Positions 1 through 9,202 of a stretch of 64,000 bases of DNA are shown in pieces; position 1 is the first letter of the stretch; every line of letters begins with the position of its first letter. This DNA comes from Novosphingobium sediminicola (GTDB lineage Bacteria; Pseudomonadota; Alphaproteobacteria; Sphingomonadales; Sphingomonadaceae): the NCBI RefSeq assembly GCF_014196525.1, contig NZ_JACIDX010000024.1, positions 1-64,000 of the forward strand, given 5' to 3'. A model generated the notes under the pieces. That model did not search any database. It had not been told where the DNA came from and was given only the letters and a program-made list of their open reading frames with translations. Both the position numbers and the translations under genes were made by a program.

Positions 1-189
1 CAGTTCGCTGTTCTCTTCGGCGATCGTTTCGTTCGGGCCATGGCGGCCTGATGTTCAACCGCCGCCCCGTACACGGAATTCCTGACACTCCCCGCGACCG
101 ATGCCGGTTCTGGCTCAGCGTCTGGCCAGTTTTGCCGAGCGTTCGGACCTGCATTTCGAATGGGGCAATGCGCCCCATTCCGTTGCAGC
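1..189. other. Window edge, no supported gene
   Basis: No gene can be supported here. On the plus strand, frame 1 is open from base 1 and stops with TGA at 49-51, so it could be the last 16 codons of a gene entering from the left, but 16 residues are too few to recognise. The remaining bases hold only short open frames in all six frames, and no clear hairpin terminator is visible after the minus-strand acetyltransferase that ends at 190. Confidence 0.3.
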
Positions 190-1161
190 TTAGGGCCAGT
201 TGGCCAGCGGATCGGTTTCAATCGAAATGCTGGGCGTGCCCTGCCGTACCACGCTGCGGGGCGCGACCGAGCGGGTCAGCCAGACATTGCCGCCAATTGC
301 GCTGCCCGCCCCAATCGTGATGCGGCCAAGGATCGTCGCGCCCGCATAGATCACCACATCATCCTCGATCACCGGGTGACGCGGCGTGTTGATCAGATGG
401 CCATTGTCATCCGAGGCAAAGCTGCGCGCGCCCAGCGTAACGGCCTGATACAGCCGCACACGCTTGCCGATGATCGCGGTCTGGCCGATGACGACGCCGG
501 TGCCATGGTCGATGAAAAAGCTCTCGTCGATGGTGGCGCCGGGGTGGATGTCGATGCCGGTGCGCGAATGGGCGATCTCGGTGATGATCCGCGCGACCAG
601 TGGCGCGCCATGGGCGTAGAGCACATGGGCGATGCGATAATGCAGCATCGCGGTCAGGGAAGGGTAGCAGAGCAGCACCTCGTCCACCGTGCGCGCGGCC
701 GGATCGCCGGCAAAGGCGGCCTCCAGATCGGTGTCGAGCAACCGGCGCACATCGGGCAGGCCATGGGCCAGCGCGGCCACGATGGCATTGGCCTGCGCAT
801 GGATTTCGGCCTCATTCTGGGCGCGGCCCGCGTGCAGTTCCATGCGGATCTGCGCCGCCAGATCGGGCAAAGCGCGGCGCAGCGAGGCAATGACAAAGGC
901 ATCCTCGGTGTCCAGCGTCAGCCCGCGCGGGCCAAGCCGCATGGGAAACAGCGCCGAGGCCAGATTGTCCAGAATCTGCCCCAGCGCCAGACGCGAAGGA
1001 AAACCATGCGCGCCATAGGCCGAATCATGATCCTGCGACAATCGCCACTGATGCCGCCGCCCGCGCAGCGCATCGGCTAATGCGGGCAGATCCACCAGCG
1101 GGGGTTCAAAGCCCGAGGCGTTGCCAGAATTCTGATGCGCTGATGGATTGTTTTGCGTCAT
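190..1161 (-). CDS. cysE: Serine O-acetyltransferase (EpsC/CysE type)
   Basis: Transfers acetyl from acetyl-CoA to L-serine, giving O-acetylserine, the first step of cysteine synthesis in the cytoplasm. The C-terminal half shows left-handed beta-helix hexapeptide repeats with the family signatures IDIHPGATI, FFIDHGTGVVIG and the HPVIEDDVVIYAGATILG stretch; the N-terminal half is the alpha-helical CysE-type domain. At about 323 residues it matches the longer EpsC-like subgroup rather than the roughly 270-residue enterobacterial CysE. I chose the ATG at 1161; the frame is open 34 codons further upstream to 1263, and neither start has a clear Shine-Dalgarno sequence. It stands alone, unlinked to the catabolic genes, and is probably core metabolism at the edge of the island. 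Confidence 0.9.
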   Translation of the reverse strand: MTQNNPSAHQNSGNASGFEPPLVDLPALADALRGRRHQWRLSQDHDSAYGAHGFPSRLALGQILDNLASALFPMRLGPRGLTLDTEDAFVIASLRRALPDLAAQIRMELHAGRAQNEAEIHAQANAIVAALAHGLPDVRRLLDTDLEAAFAGDPAARTVDEVLLCYPSLTAMLHYRIAHVLYAHGAPLVARIITEIAHSRTGIDIHPGATIDESFFIDHGTGVVIGQTAIIGKRVRLYQAVTLGARSFASDDNGHLINTPRHPVIEDDVVIYAGATILGRITIGAGSAIGGNVWLTRSVAPRSVVRQGTPSISIETDPLANWP

Positions 1162-1381
1162 GAGATGATCCGGTAGGCCGCCATGAAGGATGCGGCAAGG
1201 GCGTACCTGCCGAATGGCGGAGAGGGGCAGGGCGGGGGCGGGATACGGCAATCGGCATTTCACATCGTCCTATCTGTGCAACAAAGCACGAGACAAGGAG
1301 CGGGAAACGCGCCGTCAGCCTCGTGCCGCTTTAGCCTTTGGTGACGCGGAGCAAGCTGACACGGGAGATCAAAAGCCGCGA

Positions 1382-1415
1382 TCCGGCGGGGGAGGGAGGG
1401 AATAACCCCGCCGGA
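1382..1415. repeat. 10-bp inverted repeat upstream of cysE
   Basis: TCCGGCGGGG at 1382-1391 is the exact reverse complement of CCCCGCCGGA at 1406-1415, with a 14-base loop. It lies in the 372-bp gene-free gap 1162-1533 between cysE and the end of the GH3 gene. No T-run follows on either strand, so it is not a typical terminator. It could be a leader structure of the cysE transcript or a protein site. I recognise no known riboswitch there. Confidence 0.45.
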
Positions 1416-1496
1416 CGCAAAAACCTCTACTGAATGAGTTGAGATTGATCCAGCAACGCTTGTTTGGCGTGGGATAAGAAAAACTTGGGGTGCATG

Positions 1497-1527
1497 AAAA
1501 AAGGGGCGCTCGGTCAGGCGCCCCTTT
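1497..1527 (-). terminator. Intrinsic terminator of the GH3 gene
   Basis: On the minus strand AAGGGGCGC (1526-1518) pairs with GCGCCCCTT (1509-1501) around an 8-base loop, and is followed by a run of T (complement of the A-run 1497-1502). It sits directly after the stop of the minus-strand GH3 gene at 1534. Confidence 0.8.
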
Positions 1528-1533
1528 GGTGTT

Positions 1534-3615
1534 TCAAACCTCGATGCTGGTTTCGAGGCATTGGGCGCTGCTGCCCCCGGCATAAACCCGATAGGTCCCG
1601 CGTTCGAGCCGCCAGTCTTGGCCAGCCCGCCAGCGCATCGTGTCGAGCGCCACGGTAAAGCGCGCAATCGCCGTTTCCCCCGGCGCCAGCGACACGCGGG
1701 CAAAGCCGCGCAATTGCTTGACCGCGCGCTCGGCCTCGACGCCCGGCGCGCCGATATAGCATTGCACCACCTCGTCCGCCGCCTCATCGCCGGTGTTGCG
1801 CACGGCGACCGACACTTCAATGGCCTCGCGTGCCACGCGCGCGTTCAGGGCCGAATAGGCAAAGCCAGCATAGGACAGGCCATGGCCAAAGGCATAGCGC
1901 GGAGCGATGCCTTCGCGCTCCAGCTTGGTATAGCCATGCCACAGGTCATAGGTGATTTCATCCGCATCGCGGTCGAAGAAGGGGTAATGGGTCGCATCGC
2001 GCGCCACCGTAAAGGGCAGCTTGCCCGAGGGGCAAACATCGCCAAACAGCACTTCGGCAAGGGCGGTGCCGCCCTCCATACCGGCGTAAAAGCTCATCAG
2101 GATGGCGTTCACATCGCCGCGCCATTCCTCGACCAGCACCGCCGAACCGGCCACGATGGCGACCACCACGGGCTTGCCGCTGGCCGCCGCTGCTTTGATA
2201 AGCGCCACCTGCGCCTCCGGCAGGCTCAGGCCCACGCGGTCGCCGCCGATGGGGGTGGGTGAAAGGCTGGGGCCGCGCGGCTTCTTGTCGGCGCCAAGGG
2301 CGATGTCGCCCAGAATATATTCGCCCTCTTCCTTGGCCGTATAGCCCGCCACGACCAGCACCGCATCGGCGGCGTCCGCTGCGGCGCGCGCGGCGTCCAG
2401 ATCGCTCTCATCGGCGTGGAGAACTGCCTCCTCGCCCAGCATCGCGCGCAGGCCGGCCAGTGGGGTGATGACATAGGGCGGGCGCACGCGGCTCGATCCA
2501 TTGTCGCCGGTGTTTTCCAGCGCGGCCAGCGCGCCGAGAACAGCCAGCTTGCGCGTCTTTTCGCGGCGCAGCGGCAGCATCCCGTCATTTTCCAGCAGCA
2601 CCGCACATTTGCGCGCCGCCTCCAGCGCCAGCGCGCGATGAGCGTTGCACGCGATCAGCTCCTTGCCATAGGCAGGCAGCGGATCTTCGCGCCGGGCGAA
2701 TGCCAATTGCGTGGTCAGAATGCGGCGGCAGGCGCGGTCCACCACATAGGGTTCGACCAAGCCTTCCTCGACCGCCGTGACCAGCTTTTCGCCAAACACC
2801 AAGGGTTCGGGATTTTCGATGTCGAGGCCCGCCGAGGCGCCATAGACCTTGTAAACCCCGCGCACCCAGTCGGAATGGACAAAGCCGGTGAATTTCCACT
2901 CATCGCGCAGGATCTCGGTCAGCAGCACGCGATCCTGACCGCAATATTCGCCGTTCACCTTGTTATAAGAGGTCATCACGCTGGCGATGCCCGCATCAAG
3001 GCAGTGCTTGAAATGGGGCAGGTAAACTTCGTGCAGCGCGCGTTCATCGGCCAGCACGTTCACCTTGAAACGCGCGTTTTCCATCGAGTTCAGCGCGAAA
3101 TGCTTGACCGTGGCGATGATATTGTGGGTCTGGATGCCCGTGCCCATCGCCGCGCCCATCACGCCCAGATGCCACGGGTCCTCGCCATAGGTTTCCTGCG
3201 CGCGGCCCCATGCCGGGTGACGAAGCAGGTTGATGCAGACGGCGCCGGAGAAATTGCAGTCCTGCGCGCGGCCTTCGATGCCCATTGCCTCACCGATTCG
3301 CAGTTCGAGATTGGCGTCGAACGTCGCCCCTCGCGCCATGGTGCAGGGAAAGCAGGTGGAATTGCCGCGCGTGACGCCGCGTGGCCCATCGGTGAACCAC
3401 AAAGGCGAAAGGCCCAGTCGCGCATTGCCGCCGCCCGCGCGATAGGGGCGGGCGCCCCATACGCGATTGTCTTCCTGCAAAGCGGTGAAAAACCCTTGCC
3501 CCGACATCATTTCGACCTTCTCGGCCAGCGTCATTTGCGCGAGCAGCGCTTCGACCTCGGCCGCGACAGTCTGCTGGGTTTCAGTAGATTGCGGGGTCAG
3601 GGTGGGGGCGGTCAT
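1534..3615 (-). CDS. Glycoside hydrolase family 3 beta-glycosidase, cytoplasmic
   Basis: Retaining beta-glycosidase of about 693 residues that removes terminal beta-linked glucose or xylose. The N-terminal GH3 barrel contains the nucleophile motif HSDW (Asp about 249), the KHFALN loop (about 171) and the second-domain residues around GYTAKEEGEYI. The C-terminal fibronectin-III-like domain follows YAFGHGLSY. No signal peptide is present, so the substrate must be carried into the cytoplasm. The start at 3615 has GAGAGGA about 10 bases upstream; a longer open frame to 3699 lacks one. It diverges from a TBDR operon across a region carrying a TAGCGCTA operator shared with the xylose genes. A beta-xylosidase or aryl-beta-xylosidase role is therefore at least as likely as beta-glucosidase. 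Sequence alone does not settle the sugar. Confidence 0.88.
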   Translation of the reverse strand: MTAPTLTPQSTETQQTVAAEVEALLAQMTLAEKVEMMSGQGFFTALQEDNRVWGARPYRAGGGNARLGLSPLWFTDGPRGVTRGNSTCFPCTMARGATFDANLELRIGEAMGIEGRAQDCNFSGAVCINLLRHPAWGRAQETYGEDPWHLGVMGAAMGTGIQTHNIIATVKHFALNSMENARFKVNVLADERALHEVYLPHFKHCLDAGIASVMTSYNKVNGEYCGQDRVLLTEILRDEWKFTGFVHSDWVRGVYKVYGASAGLDIENPEPLVFGEKLVTAVEEGLVEPYVVDRACRRILTTQLAFARREDPLPAYGKELIACNAHRALALEAARKCAVLLENDGMLPLRREKTRKLAVLGALAALENTGDNGSSRVRPPYVITPLAGLRAMLGEEAVLHADESDLDAARAAADAADAVLVVAGYTAKEEGEYILGDIALGADKKPRGPSLSPTPIGGDRVGLSLPEAQVALIKAAAASGKPVVVAIVAGSAVLVEEWRGDVNAILMSFYAGMEGGTALAEVLFGDVCPSGKLPFTVARDATHYPFFDRDADEITYDLWHGYTKLEREGIAPRYAFGHGLSYAGFAYSALNARVAREAIEVSVAVRNTGDEAADEVVQCYIGAPGVEAERAVKQLRGFARVSLAPGETAIARFTVALDTMRWRAGQDWRLERGTYRVYAGGSSAQCLETSIEV

Positions 3616-3800
3616 TCGCGGGTAGTCCTCTCGATCATGGGGCGGGATTTGGCATTGCTGTATGAATACCGCTAAACCTGCGCTAGCCCATGCCGTCAAA
3701 TTTGTCGAGAGGCGAGGATATTTCGCGAAATGTGAGGGATTTCCGAGGTTCTTTGGTCACAGGTCTGCGGCAAACCGTTTTTCGATACCGCATCACCCTC

Positions 3801-3851
3801 TTGACAGCGGCGCGTTTCGGCACGAATAGGGCCCCATAAGGTGTAGCGCTA
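3801..3851 (+). promoter_or_regulatory. Promoter of the TBDR operon with LacI-type operator
   Basis: TTGACA at 3801-3806 and GAATAG at 3824-3829 with a 17-bp spacer form a sigma-70-like promoter. The palindrome TAGCGCTA at 3844-3851 lies just after the expected start of transcription, a good place for repression. The gap between the divergent GH3 gene and the receptor (3616-3987, 372 bp) holds no supported gene. The same core recurs at 10359-10366 and 16367-16374. Confidence 0.7.
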
Positions 3852-3987
3852 ATCCACGTATTGCCGCGCAGCATCTGAGAACAAGCCTGAACAAGGCATT
3901 GGGAGATGGGGATTTTGAGGCTGGCACCAGCCTCCTTCGCCTGCCCGATGCGCCACCGGCCAACGCGCCCCCGGGAGGTATCCGAGA

Positions 3988-6384
3988 ATGACCAAGTCTA
4001 TCCACCTGCTCACCCTGTCCAGTCTCGCGGCGCTGGCCATTGCCACGCCTGCGCTGGCCCAGCAGGCTGCACCCGCTGCTCCGGCCGCCGAACCCGCCGA
4101 AGTGCCCGGCGACATCGTCGTGACCGCGCAGAAGCGCTCTGAGCGCCTCGTGGCCGTGCCGCTTGCTGTGACCGCTGTGTCGGGCGCCAGCCTGGCCAAT
4201 CAGCAGATCAACGACACCGCTGGCCTGACGCGCGCCGTTCCCGCGCTGTCGTATCAGGCGGGCAATGGTCCGGGCAATTCCAGCTTCCGCATCCGCGGCG
4301 TCGGCACGCAATTGTTCAGCTATGGCGTGGAATCGGCCGTGGCCGTGGTGGTTGACGGCGTGGTCGCCCCGCGTCAGGTGCAGGGCTTTGCCGATCTGGC
4401 CGACCTTCAGCGCGTTGAAGTGCTGCGCGGCCCGCAGGGCACGCTGTTCGGCAAGAACGCGACCGCCGGTGTCATCAACATCGTGACCGAAGCGCCCACC
4501 AACCACCTGACCGGCCATTTTGACGCCACCGTCGCCGAAAAGGGCGAATATCGCGTCAAAGGTTCGGTGTCTGGCCCGCTGTCCGAAAACGTCAAGGGCC
4601 GCATCAGCGCCTATTACAATGACGTGGGCGGCTTCATCTATAACGCCAACACCGGCCGCAACACCAATGGCTCCAAGAGCTGGGGCGTGCGCGGCAAGCT
4701 GGAATGGGATGCCACCAGCAACCTCAAGATCAAGCTGCTGGCCGATATGAGCAGCACGGATGCCGATTGCTGCTCGCGCGTGCCGGTCAAGATCACCACG
4801 CCTGCCATGCAGACACTGCTGGGCAATATCTCGGCCACGCCGACGAACCGCACCGTGTCGAATGACGGCAACGGCTATTATCGCACCACCACCAACATCG
4901 TTTCGCTTCAGGGCGACCTCGATCTGGGCAAGGCCACCGTCACCTCGATCACCGCGTTCCAGCGCTTTACCGATGTGGACCAGTTTGAGCCGGACCAGAT
5001 CGCCTCGAACCCGAACCGCTATGTCGGCGCCTTTGCCTATTCGCAGTGGAACGACAATTTCAACCATGTGGCCTATAACAACTGGTCGCAGGAGCTGCGC
5101 ATCGGTTCGAACGGCAACAGCGACCTGACCTATGTTGCGGGCGTGTTCTATAACCACATCAACCTCAACCGCTATCAGTCGCGCCGCCGCCTGACCTGCT
5201 CGTCGGGCGCCTCGATCGGCGCTGCCTGCTCGGGCACCTCGGTCAGCCAGTCGGCCGCGATGAACGGCACCTATGCGGGCGACAATATCGCCGGTTTCGG
5301 CCAGATCGACTGGCGCGCCGTGGGCGGCCTGCACGTCATTGCCGGTATCCGCGAACAGTATGAAGCCCAGCGCGTGACCGGCAGCAATTACGGCCCGATC
5401 AACAGCGGCGACGTCATCTTCCCCGGCACGGTCGTGTCGAGCGGCACCACCCGCCGCAGCGGTTCGGCGCTGACCGGCAAGGCTGGCCTGCGCTATGAAT
5501 TCAACCGCAACCTTCAGGCCTATGCCAGCTATACGCGCGGCTATAAGGCCTTTGCGCTGGACATCGACATCGGCACCAACTTCGCCACGCAGACGGGTCT
5601 GGCCCCTGAGCGCGTCAATGCCTACGAACTGGGCCTGAAGTGGTCGGCGCCGGGCGGTCTGCTCGACATCAACACCGCGCTGTTCCGTTCGGACTTCACC
5701 AACCTTCAGGTGCAGGCGCTGGTCACCGACGTTGCCACCGGCACGTTCAACACCGTGCTGGCCAATGCGGGCAAGTCGCGTTCGCAGGGCTTTGAAGTCG
5801 AAGCCACGCTGCGCCCGGTCAAGGGCCTGAGCATCGGCGCGAACTTCTCGTACACCGACGCCACCATCGACGTGCCGGGCCAGAGCTGCGCCATCCAGCA
5901 GCAGACGGGCCTCTCGACCTATTCGTCGAACACCCCGTCGAACACCTGCTATTTCAAGCAGACCACGACCGGCGGCGTCACCAGCACGTCGAGCGCGATC
6001 ATCGACGTTGTGGGCGGCAAGCTGCCCGCAACTCCGGCCTATCGCTTTGGCATCACGCCGCGCTATGAACGCGACTTCGGCAATCTGACGGGCTTCATCC
6101 AGATGGCTCTCAATTATCAAAGCTCGACGATCTTCGCGCTCAATCAGGACCCGCTGCTGGCGCAGGGCGCCTATACGCTGGTCGATGGCAGCATCGGCGT
6201 GCATGGCCCCGACAACCGCTGGAGCGCGACCGTGTTCGTGCGCAACATGTTCAACCAGAACTACTACACCCAGTTGAACCACGGCACCCTGCTGGCCAAC
6301 ACGACCAATTCGGGCGATCTGTGGGCCAACTTCAACAAGGACTCGCGTCGTTACTTCGGCGCGACCGTGGGCTTCCGCTTCTGA
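3988..6384 (+). CDS. TonB-dependent outer-membrane receptor
   Basis: About 798 residues. A signal peptide ends near ALAQQ (residue about 25). It is followed by the plug (DIVVTAQKR, LTRAVPALSYQ, FRIRGVGTQ, VEVLRGPQGTLFGKNATAGVINI) and a beta-barrel ending in the aromatic terminus GFRF. The plug pattern is that of the sphingomonad receptors of the VTAQKR / GPQGTLFGKN type, common for small hydrophobic or glycosidic compounds. GGGAGG at 3971-3976 precedes the ATG. It is the first gene of an operon with a DUF1593 protein and an MFS carrier, and shares its control region with the GH3 gene. The likely role is energised uptake of the substrate of the xylose/gentisate block; the ligand is not readable from sequence. 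Confidence 0.9.
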   Translation: MTKSIHLLTLSSLAALAIATPALAQQAAPAAPAAEPAEVPGDIVVTAQKRSERLVAVPLAVTAVSGASLANQQINDTAGLTRAVPALSYQAGNGPGNSSFRIRGVGTQLFSYGVESAVAVVVDGVVAPRQVQGFADLADLQRVEVLRGPQGTLFGKNATAGVINIVTEAPTNHLTGHFDATVAEKGEYRVKGSVSGPLSENVKGRISAYYNDVGGFIYNANTGRNTNGSKSWGVRGKLEWDATSNLKIKLLADMSSTDADCCSRVPVKITTPAMQTLLGNISATPTNRTVSNDGNGYYRTTTNIVSLQGDLDLGKATVTSITAFQRFTDVDQFEPDQIASNPNRYVGAFAYSQWNDNFNHVAYNNWSQELRIGSNGNSDLTYVAGVFYNHINLNRYQSRRRLTCSSGASIGAACSGTSVSQSAAMNGTYAGDNIAGFGQIDWRAVGGLHVIAGIREQYEAQRVTGSNYGPINSGDVIFPGTVVSSGTTRRSGSALTGKAGLRYEFNRNLQAYASYTRGYKAFALDIDIGTNFATQTGLAPERVNAYELGLKWSAPGGLLDINTALFRSDFTNLQVQALVTDVATGTFNTVLANAGKSRSQGFEVEATLRPVKGLSIGANFSYTDATIDVPGQSCAIQQQTGLSTYSSNTPSNTCYFKQTTTGGVTSTSSAIIDVVGGKLPATPAYRFGITPRYERDFGNLTGFIQMALNYQSSTIFALNQDPLLAQGAYTLVDGSIGVHGPDNRWSATVFVRNMFNQNYYTQLNHGTLLANTTNSGDLWANFNKDSRRYFGATVGFRF

Positions 6385-7853
6385 TGCGGCGGGGCGGTTT
6401 CTCGCCCTTGGTTTCCCTCCTGCGCGCCGGGTTTTCCCTCCCGGCGCGCAGACGGTTTTGGCTGGGGCTGGCCGCGCTTGGTCTGGCGTCCCATCCAACG
6501 CTGGCCGCTGCGCCAGTCCCAGTCAAACCACGCCTTCTAATCCTGACCGACATTGGCAATGAGCCCGACGATTCCGAAAGCCTCGTCCGCTTGCTGCTCT
6601 ATGCCAATGAATTCGACATTGCCGCGATTATCGCCACCACATCGACGTGGCAGCGCGACCGCGTGCGCCCCGAACTGATCGACCAGCGCCTCGACGCCTA
6701 TGCGCAGGTCTGGCCCAATCTTACCCATCACGCCGATGGCTATCCATCGCCCGACACCTTGCGCCAGCGCCGTATTGCGGGCGCGCCGCTCTATGGCATG
6801 AAGGGCGTCGGCAAGGGGCATGACACCAAGGCCAGCGCGGCCATCATCGCCGCCGTGGACGCGGGCAGCTCGACGCGCCCGCTCTGGGTTCTGGCTTGGG
6901 GCGGCGTCACCGATCTGGCGCAGGCGCTCTGGCATATACGCGCCACGCGCAGCCCTGCCGATCAGGCCCGCTTCTTAAGCAAACTGCGCGTCTATTCGAT
7001 TTCCGATCAGGATGACGCCGGGCCATGGGCGCGCGAGAATTTCCCCTCGCTGTTCTGGATCGCCAGCATCCACGGCTGGGGCCAATATAACATGGCGGCA
7101 TGGAGCGGCATTTCCGGCGACCGCCGCAGCGCCGAACAATGGCCAGACCGCGACAAGGTGATGGACCCATGGCTGGAGGCCAATATCCGCCGGGGCCCGC
7201 TGGGCGCGCTCTATCCCTTGCCCGCCTTCATCATGGAGGGCGATACGCCTTCGCTGCTCTATATGATCCCCAATGGCCTGTCCGATCCGGAAAGGCCAGA
7301 TTGGGGTTCGTGGGGCGGGCGCTATATGGCGGCGGCGCCGGGGGCCGGATTGTATGCCGACACCAAGGATGTCTTCACCCGCGATGGCGCGACCTATGCG
7401 GGCAATCAGGCGACGATCTATCGTTGGCGCGGCGCGTTTCAGAATGACTTTGCCGCGCGCATGGCATGGACGCTGACGCCTGACCGCGCGCGCGCCAACC
7501 ATGCGCCCGTGGCGGTGGTCAATGGCGAGGCGGGCCGCGCGCCCTTGCGCATCACGGCAAAGGCAGGCGAAACCATCCGCCTTGATGCGGGCCAGTCGCG
7601 CGATCCTGATGGCGATGCACTGAGCGCCCATTGGTGGCAATATCGCGATGTCGGCGGCATTCCGCCGCAGGCGCCCGTGGCCATCGCCGCGCCCGATGCG
7701 ATGGAAACCGCCATCACCATGCCCATGGTCAATGCCCCGCGCGACCTGCATGTCATCCTCGAACTGTCCGATCGCGGCGCGCCCGCGATGCTGGCCTATC
7801 GACGTATTATCATCTCCGTTCTACCAGTCGCGGCGGCAAAACCGGCGCAATAG
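6384..7853 (+). CDS. DUF1593 (Sde182-like) nucleoside-hydrolase-fold exported protein
   Basis: About 489 residues from an ATG sharing one base with the receptor stop (TGATG), which implies translational coupling. Residues about 22-45 form a signal peptide (hydrophobic stretch after RRRFW, cleavage near LAAAP). The following LTDIGNEPDDSES is the metal-binding aspartate cluster of the nucleoside-hydrolase-like DUF1593 domain. The C-terminal part, with ITAKAGETIRLDAGQSRDPD, resembles the beta-sandwich of the Saccharophagus Sde182 family. Proteins of this kind occur in polysaccharide loci of Bacteroidetes and gammaproteobacteria, without a settled function. Being exported and located between receptor and inner-membrane carrier, it probably cleaves an N- or O-glycosidic bond in the periplasm, but that is a guess. 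Confidence 0.8.
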   Translation: MRRGGFSPLVSLLRAGFSLPARRRFWLGLAALGLASHPTLAAAPVPVKPRLLILTDIGNEPDDSESLVRLLLYANEFDIAAIIATTSTWQRDRVRPELIDQRLDAYAQVWPNLTHHADGYPSPDTLRQRRIAGAPLYGMKGVGKGHDTKASAAIIAAVDAGSSTRPLWVLAWGGVTDLAQALWHIRATRSPADQARFLSKLRVYSISDQDDAGPWARENFPSLFWIASIHGWGQYNMAAWSGISGDRRSAEQWPDRDKVMDPWLEANIRRGPLGALYPLPAFIMEGDTPSLLYMIPNGLSDPERPDWGSWGGRYMAAAPGAGLYADTKDVFTRDGATYAGNQATIYRWRGAFQNDFAARMAWTLTPDRARANHAPVAVVNGEAGRAPLRITAKAGETIRLDAGQSRDPDGDALSAHWWQYRDVGGIPPQAPVAIAAPDAMETAITMPMVNAPRDLHVILELSDRGAPAMLAYRRIIISVLPVAAAKPAQ

Positions 7854-7882
7854 GCCCCACTTTTTGGAAAAAGCAGACCAAG

Positions 7883-9202
7883 ATGCAAACGCAGGAGCAA
7901 TCTTCCACCCCATGGCCCTCGGCGGGCCGCGCATGGTGGGTGGCCATTGTGCTGATGCTGGCCAACACGCTGGCCTTTGTCGACCGTCAGGCGCTGGCCC
8001 TGCTGGTTCAACCGATCAAGCAGGATCTGGGCATTTCCGACACGGCGATCAGTCTGCTTTACGGCCTGTCCTTCACGCTGTTCTACATTGCGGTGGGCCT
8101 CCCGATTGCGCGTCTGGCGGATCGGTCGAACCGGCGCAACATCGTGGCGGGCGCGATTTTCGTATGGAGCGTGGCCACCAGCCTTTGCGGTCTGGCGCGC
8201 AGTTTTACCATGCTGTTTGCCGCCCGCGTGGGCGTGGGCGCGGGCGAGGGCGGGTTGACCCCTTCGGCCCTCTCGCTGCTGTCGGATTATTTCCCCAAGG
8301 AACGTCTGCCGCTGGCCATGTCGATTTATCAGATCGGCATTTATCTGGGCAATGCCTCGGCGCTGGTGATCGGCGGCGTGGTGTTTACCCATATCCAGCC
8401 GACCGCCTCGATCATACTGCCCGTGCTGGGCGCGATGAAGGGGTGGCAACTGGTGTTTCTGCTGCTGGGCCTGCCGGGCATTGTGCTGGCGGCGGTCACG
8501 TTCACTCTGCGCGAACCGGCCCGTCAGGGCGTGGGCGCCAAGGAACCGAGCGCACCGCTCTCGCAATTCTTTGCCCATATCGGCGCGCGCCGCCGAGCCT
8601 ATATCGGCATTATGCTGGGCTTTGCGCTGATGATCCTGGTCGGCAATGGCACGGCGGTCTGGGTCCCGGCTTTCTTTGAGCGCACTTATGGCTGGACCAC
8701 GGCCTCGGTGGGCAAGATCCTTGGCCCGGTGGTCTTTCTGTGCGGCACGACCGGCGCGCTGACCGGCGGCTATGTCGCCACGGTGCTGCGCCGCAGGGGC
8801 ATGGCGCATGGCAATCTGGTGGCTGCGCTTTTCGGCTTCTGCATGCTGGTGCCGATCACCATCGGCTTTCCTCTGATGTCCAATCCCTATGTGGCGCTGG
8901 CTCTGGTGGGGACGATGAACTTCTTTGCCGGGTTCAATTATGGCGGTGGCCTCGCCACGCTTCAGGAACTGACGCCCAACCGGATGCGCGCGCTGATGTC
9001 GGCGGCCTATATGCTGACGATCAACCTGATCGGCGCGGCGCTTGGGCCGACGGCCATCGCGCTGGTCACCGACTATTGGTTCCACGATCCCAAGTCGCTC
9101 AATCTGGCGATCTCGCTGGTTTGCGCGGTGGCCTCGCCGCTTTCGGTGGTGCTGTTGTGGATGGGGATGCGCGATTATCGGCGCATCCTCGCTTCTCAAT
9201 AA
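7883..9202 (+). CDS. MFS transporter
   Basis: About 439 residues with some twelve hydrophobic segments. Family motifs are the loop RLADRSNRRNIVAG between helices 2 and 3 and RVGVGAGEGGLTPSALSLLSDYFP in helices 4-5, characteristic of the spinster/ACS-like MFS group common in sphingomonads. It starts 29 bases after the DUF1593 gene; TGGAAAAAG about 10 bases upstream is a weak ribosome site. A longer in-frame extension upstream overlaps DUF1593 and is unlikely. As the inner-membrane step of the operon it would move the substrate delivered by the receptor into the cytoplasm, where the GH3 enzyme acts. Its stop abuts the stop of the convergent regulator gene with no space, and no terminator is visible. 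Confidence 0.85.
   Translation: MQTQEQSSTPWPSAGRAWWVAIVLMLANTLAFVDRQALALLVQPIKQDLGISDTAISLLYGLSFTLFYIAVGLPIARLADRSNRRNIVAGAIFVWSVATSLCGLARSFTMLFAARVGVGAGEGGLTPSALSLLSDYFPKERLPLAMSIYQIGIYLGNASALVIGGVVFTHIQPTASIILPVLGAMKGWQLVFLLLGLPGIVLAAVTFTLREPARQGVGAKEPSAPLSQFFAHIGARRRAYIGIMLGFALMILVGNGTAVWVPAFFERTYGWTTASVGKILGPVVFLCGTTGALTGGYVATVLRRRGMAHGNLVAALFGFCMLVPITIGFPLMSNPYVALALVGTMNFFAGFNYGGGLATLQELTPNRMRALMSAAYMLTINLIGAALGPTAIALVTDYWFHDPKSLNLAISLVCAVASPLSVVLLWMGMRDYRRILASQ

Noticed and set aside
1260..1820. 186-codon minus-strand open frame between cysE and GH3
   Set aside because: It runs over the GH3 terminator and into the GH3 gene in another frame, and has no similarity or ribosome site.
3793..6498. 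901-codon open frame on the minus strand over the TBDR gene
   Set aside because: It is rich in Ala, Arg, Gly and His with no recognisable domain and lies wholly against a clear receptor gene. It is the usual shadow of GC-rich coding DNA.
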